Source: CAYUNI01 sp964446245 (GTDB lineage: Bacteria; Patescibacteriota; Minisyncoccia; Phycocordibacterales; XYD1-FULL-46-19). Taken from it: 51,702 nucleotides of DNA. Under the pieces are notes generated by a model. The model did not search any database. It was not told the DNA's origin and saw nothing but the letters and a program-made list of their open reading frames with translations. Made by a program: the position numbers and the translations under genes. Below are positions 51,272 to 51,702 of the stretch, in pieces (the stretch's first letter is position 1; each line of letters starts with the position of its first letter). The stretch covers positions 1 through 51,702 of the forward strand of contig CAYUNI010000003.1 in NCBI GenBank assembly GCA_964446245.1. Reading direction: 5' to 3'.

Positions 51272-51340
51272 TGTAAACATTCCAGTTGCGCGGAAAGAGC
51301 TGAGTCACTCGCAACTGGGACTCAGCTCTTTCTGTTTACA
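51272..51340. repeat. Nested and interleaved inverted repeats
   Basis: Outer arms TGTAAACA (51272-51279) and TGTTTACA (51333-51340) enclose two interleaved pairs. These are CCAGTTGCG (51282-51290) with CGCAACTGG (51310-51318), and AAAGAGCTGAGTC (51294-51306) with GACTCAGCTCTTT (51319-51331). The order A-B-A'-B' with no gap before B' allows either hairpin but not both fully. Confidence 0.8.
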
Positions 51341-51372
51341 GGAAGAAAACTGAAAAGGTCGAACACCTCATT

Positions 51373-51648
51373 ATGCTTACCAAACACGCACTAGAAGAAT
51401 ATAAACAAATACACCGAGAAGAAACCGGTACGGTCCTTCCCGATGAAGTGCTCGCTAATGAGGCAATAAATTTGCTTACGCTTTTTAACTTCGTCTACCG
51501 ACCGATAAAGAAAGCGTGGCTCGAAGAATATGGAAGAAATAATATTCGATACGGAATGGGAATCAAATCGAAAAAAAGAAATCGCACACCAGTATCATCT
51601 GAAGAAGGTGCAGGAAATGTATCTGGCAATAGATCAGTCAAAGCTTAG
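51373..51648 (+). CDS. Small protein, 91 aa, possibly element-associated
   Basis: The first half, LTKHALEEYKQIHREETGTVLPDEV...NLLTLFNFVYRPIKK, resembles short proteins found next to recombinases and other mobile-element genes in Patescibacteria. The second half runs into another frame from 51530, so the true C-terminus is uncertain. No Shine-Dalgarno is seen. Confidence 0.5.
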   Translation: MLTKHALEEYKQIHREETGTVLPDEVLANEAINLLTLFNFVYRPIKKAWLEEYGRNNIRYGMGIKSKKRNRTPVSSEEGAGNVSGNRSVKA

Positions 51649-51702
51649 AGGCCAGAGAAAAGTCACTCGATTCTTTATTGATAACGAATACATTGAGAAT
51701 GG
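51530..51702 (+). CDS. Start of an unidentified protein (runs off the window)
   Basis: Frame from an ATG at 51530: MEEIIFDTEWESNRKK...QEMYLAIDQSKLRGQRK...TRFFIDNEYIEN. The start could instead be the ATG at 51617. The segment resembles the N-terminus of helix-turn-helix or replication-initiator-like proteins, but only 57 residues are seen. It overlaps the end of the 91-aa frame by 119 bases, so one of the two starts or ends is probably wrong. Confidence 0.4.
   Translation, partial: MEEIIFDTEWESNRKKEIAHQYHLKKVQEMYLAIDQSKLRGQRKVTRFFIDNEYIEN

Larger units (their letters stand above)
50992..51372. other. Intergenic block with direct and inverted repeats
   Basis: No gene is seen. It holds a terminator (51031-51051), two 24-base near-direct repeats and several nested or interleaved inverted repeats (51107-51340), listed separately. 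Confidence 0.7.

Noticed and set aside
1..51702. CRISPR array or cas genes
   Set aside because: No regularly spaced repeats were found; the Cas4-like nuclease stands alone without cas neighbours.

Overview
This window looks like a chromosomal segment of a Candidate Phyla Radiation (Patescibacteria) bacterium. The signs are AT-rich DNA, short tightly packed genes, an unusually short UvrC, small single-domain membrane proteins, a fibronectin/peptidoglycan-binding surface protein, a RecB-like nuclease beginning with a CPRC motif, and no visible biosynthetic operons. TGA is used as a stop codon, so this is not a code-25 lineage. The lineage call is inferred from gene character, not from a marker tree. 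About 14 genes have an extended -10 box (TGnTAAAAT or TGnTATAAT) or a plain -10 box within about 5-20 bases of the start codon and no Shine-Dalgarno, which suggests many leaderless mRNAs.

Region 1 (1-4.1 kb, + strand): a 5'-truncated CorA-like transporter, cysS, dnaB and recR. Region 2 (4.1-24.5 kb, mostly - strand): a small unknown gene, rplU, rmuC, an NrnA-like DHH phosphoesterase overlapping a RecB-like nuclease, a marR-MFP-RND efflux operon, a uvrA-uvrC-histidine kinase-response regulator-ddl operon, uvrB, tgt and a small unknown gene. Two related 40-44 bp perfect palindromes sit in intergenic DNA here. The uvrB-tgt gap holds a candidate ~150-nt structured RNA with its own promoter and terminator. 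Region 3 (24.5-42 kb, mostly - strand): a carbon group (glycerate kinase, PEP synthase, D-2-hydroxyacid dehydrogenase), oligoendopeptidase F, two divergent unknown genes, a membrane/envelope run (zincin-like peptidase, small membrane proteins, cyclophilin, TspO, ZIP transporter, flavoprotein, VanY-like carboxypeptidase, FN3 surface protein), a START-domain protein and an S51 peptidase.

Region 4 (42-51.7 kb, mostly + strand) is an accessory, defence-type island. It holds a ParB-like protein coupled to a D12 adenine methylase, a DnaQ-like exonuclease on the other strand, two small phage-type proteins, and a DpnII-like restriction-modification operon (D12 methylase, DpnII-type endonuclease, second methylase). 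The second methylase is interrupted by a 10-N assembly gap. Then come a strong promoter driving a structured, terminator-bearing leader RNA, an AIPR-family (abortive infection) gene with a 57-aa basic partner, and a NucS/DUF5655-type nuclease gene with its own structured leader. The window ends in about 240 bp of direct repeats and interleaved inverted repeats ahead of genes that look like the start of another element.

The most novel candidates are the AIPR leader RNA, which can fold as mutually exclusive terminator and anti-terminator forms; the repeat/palindrome array at 51.1-51.34 kb; the palindrome pair with DnaA-box-like arms; and the small RNA between tgt and uvrB. No CRISPR array, rRNA or complete tRNA was seen.
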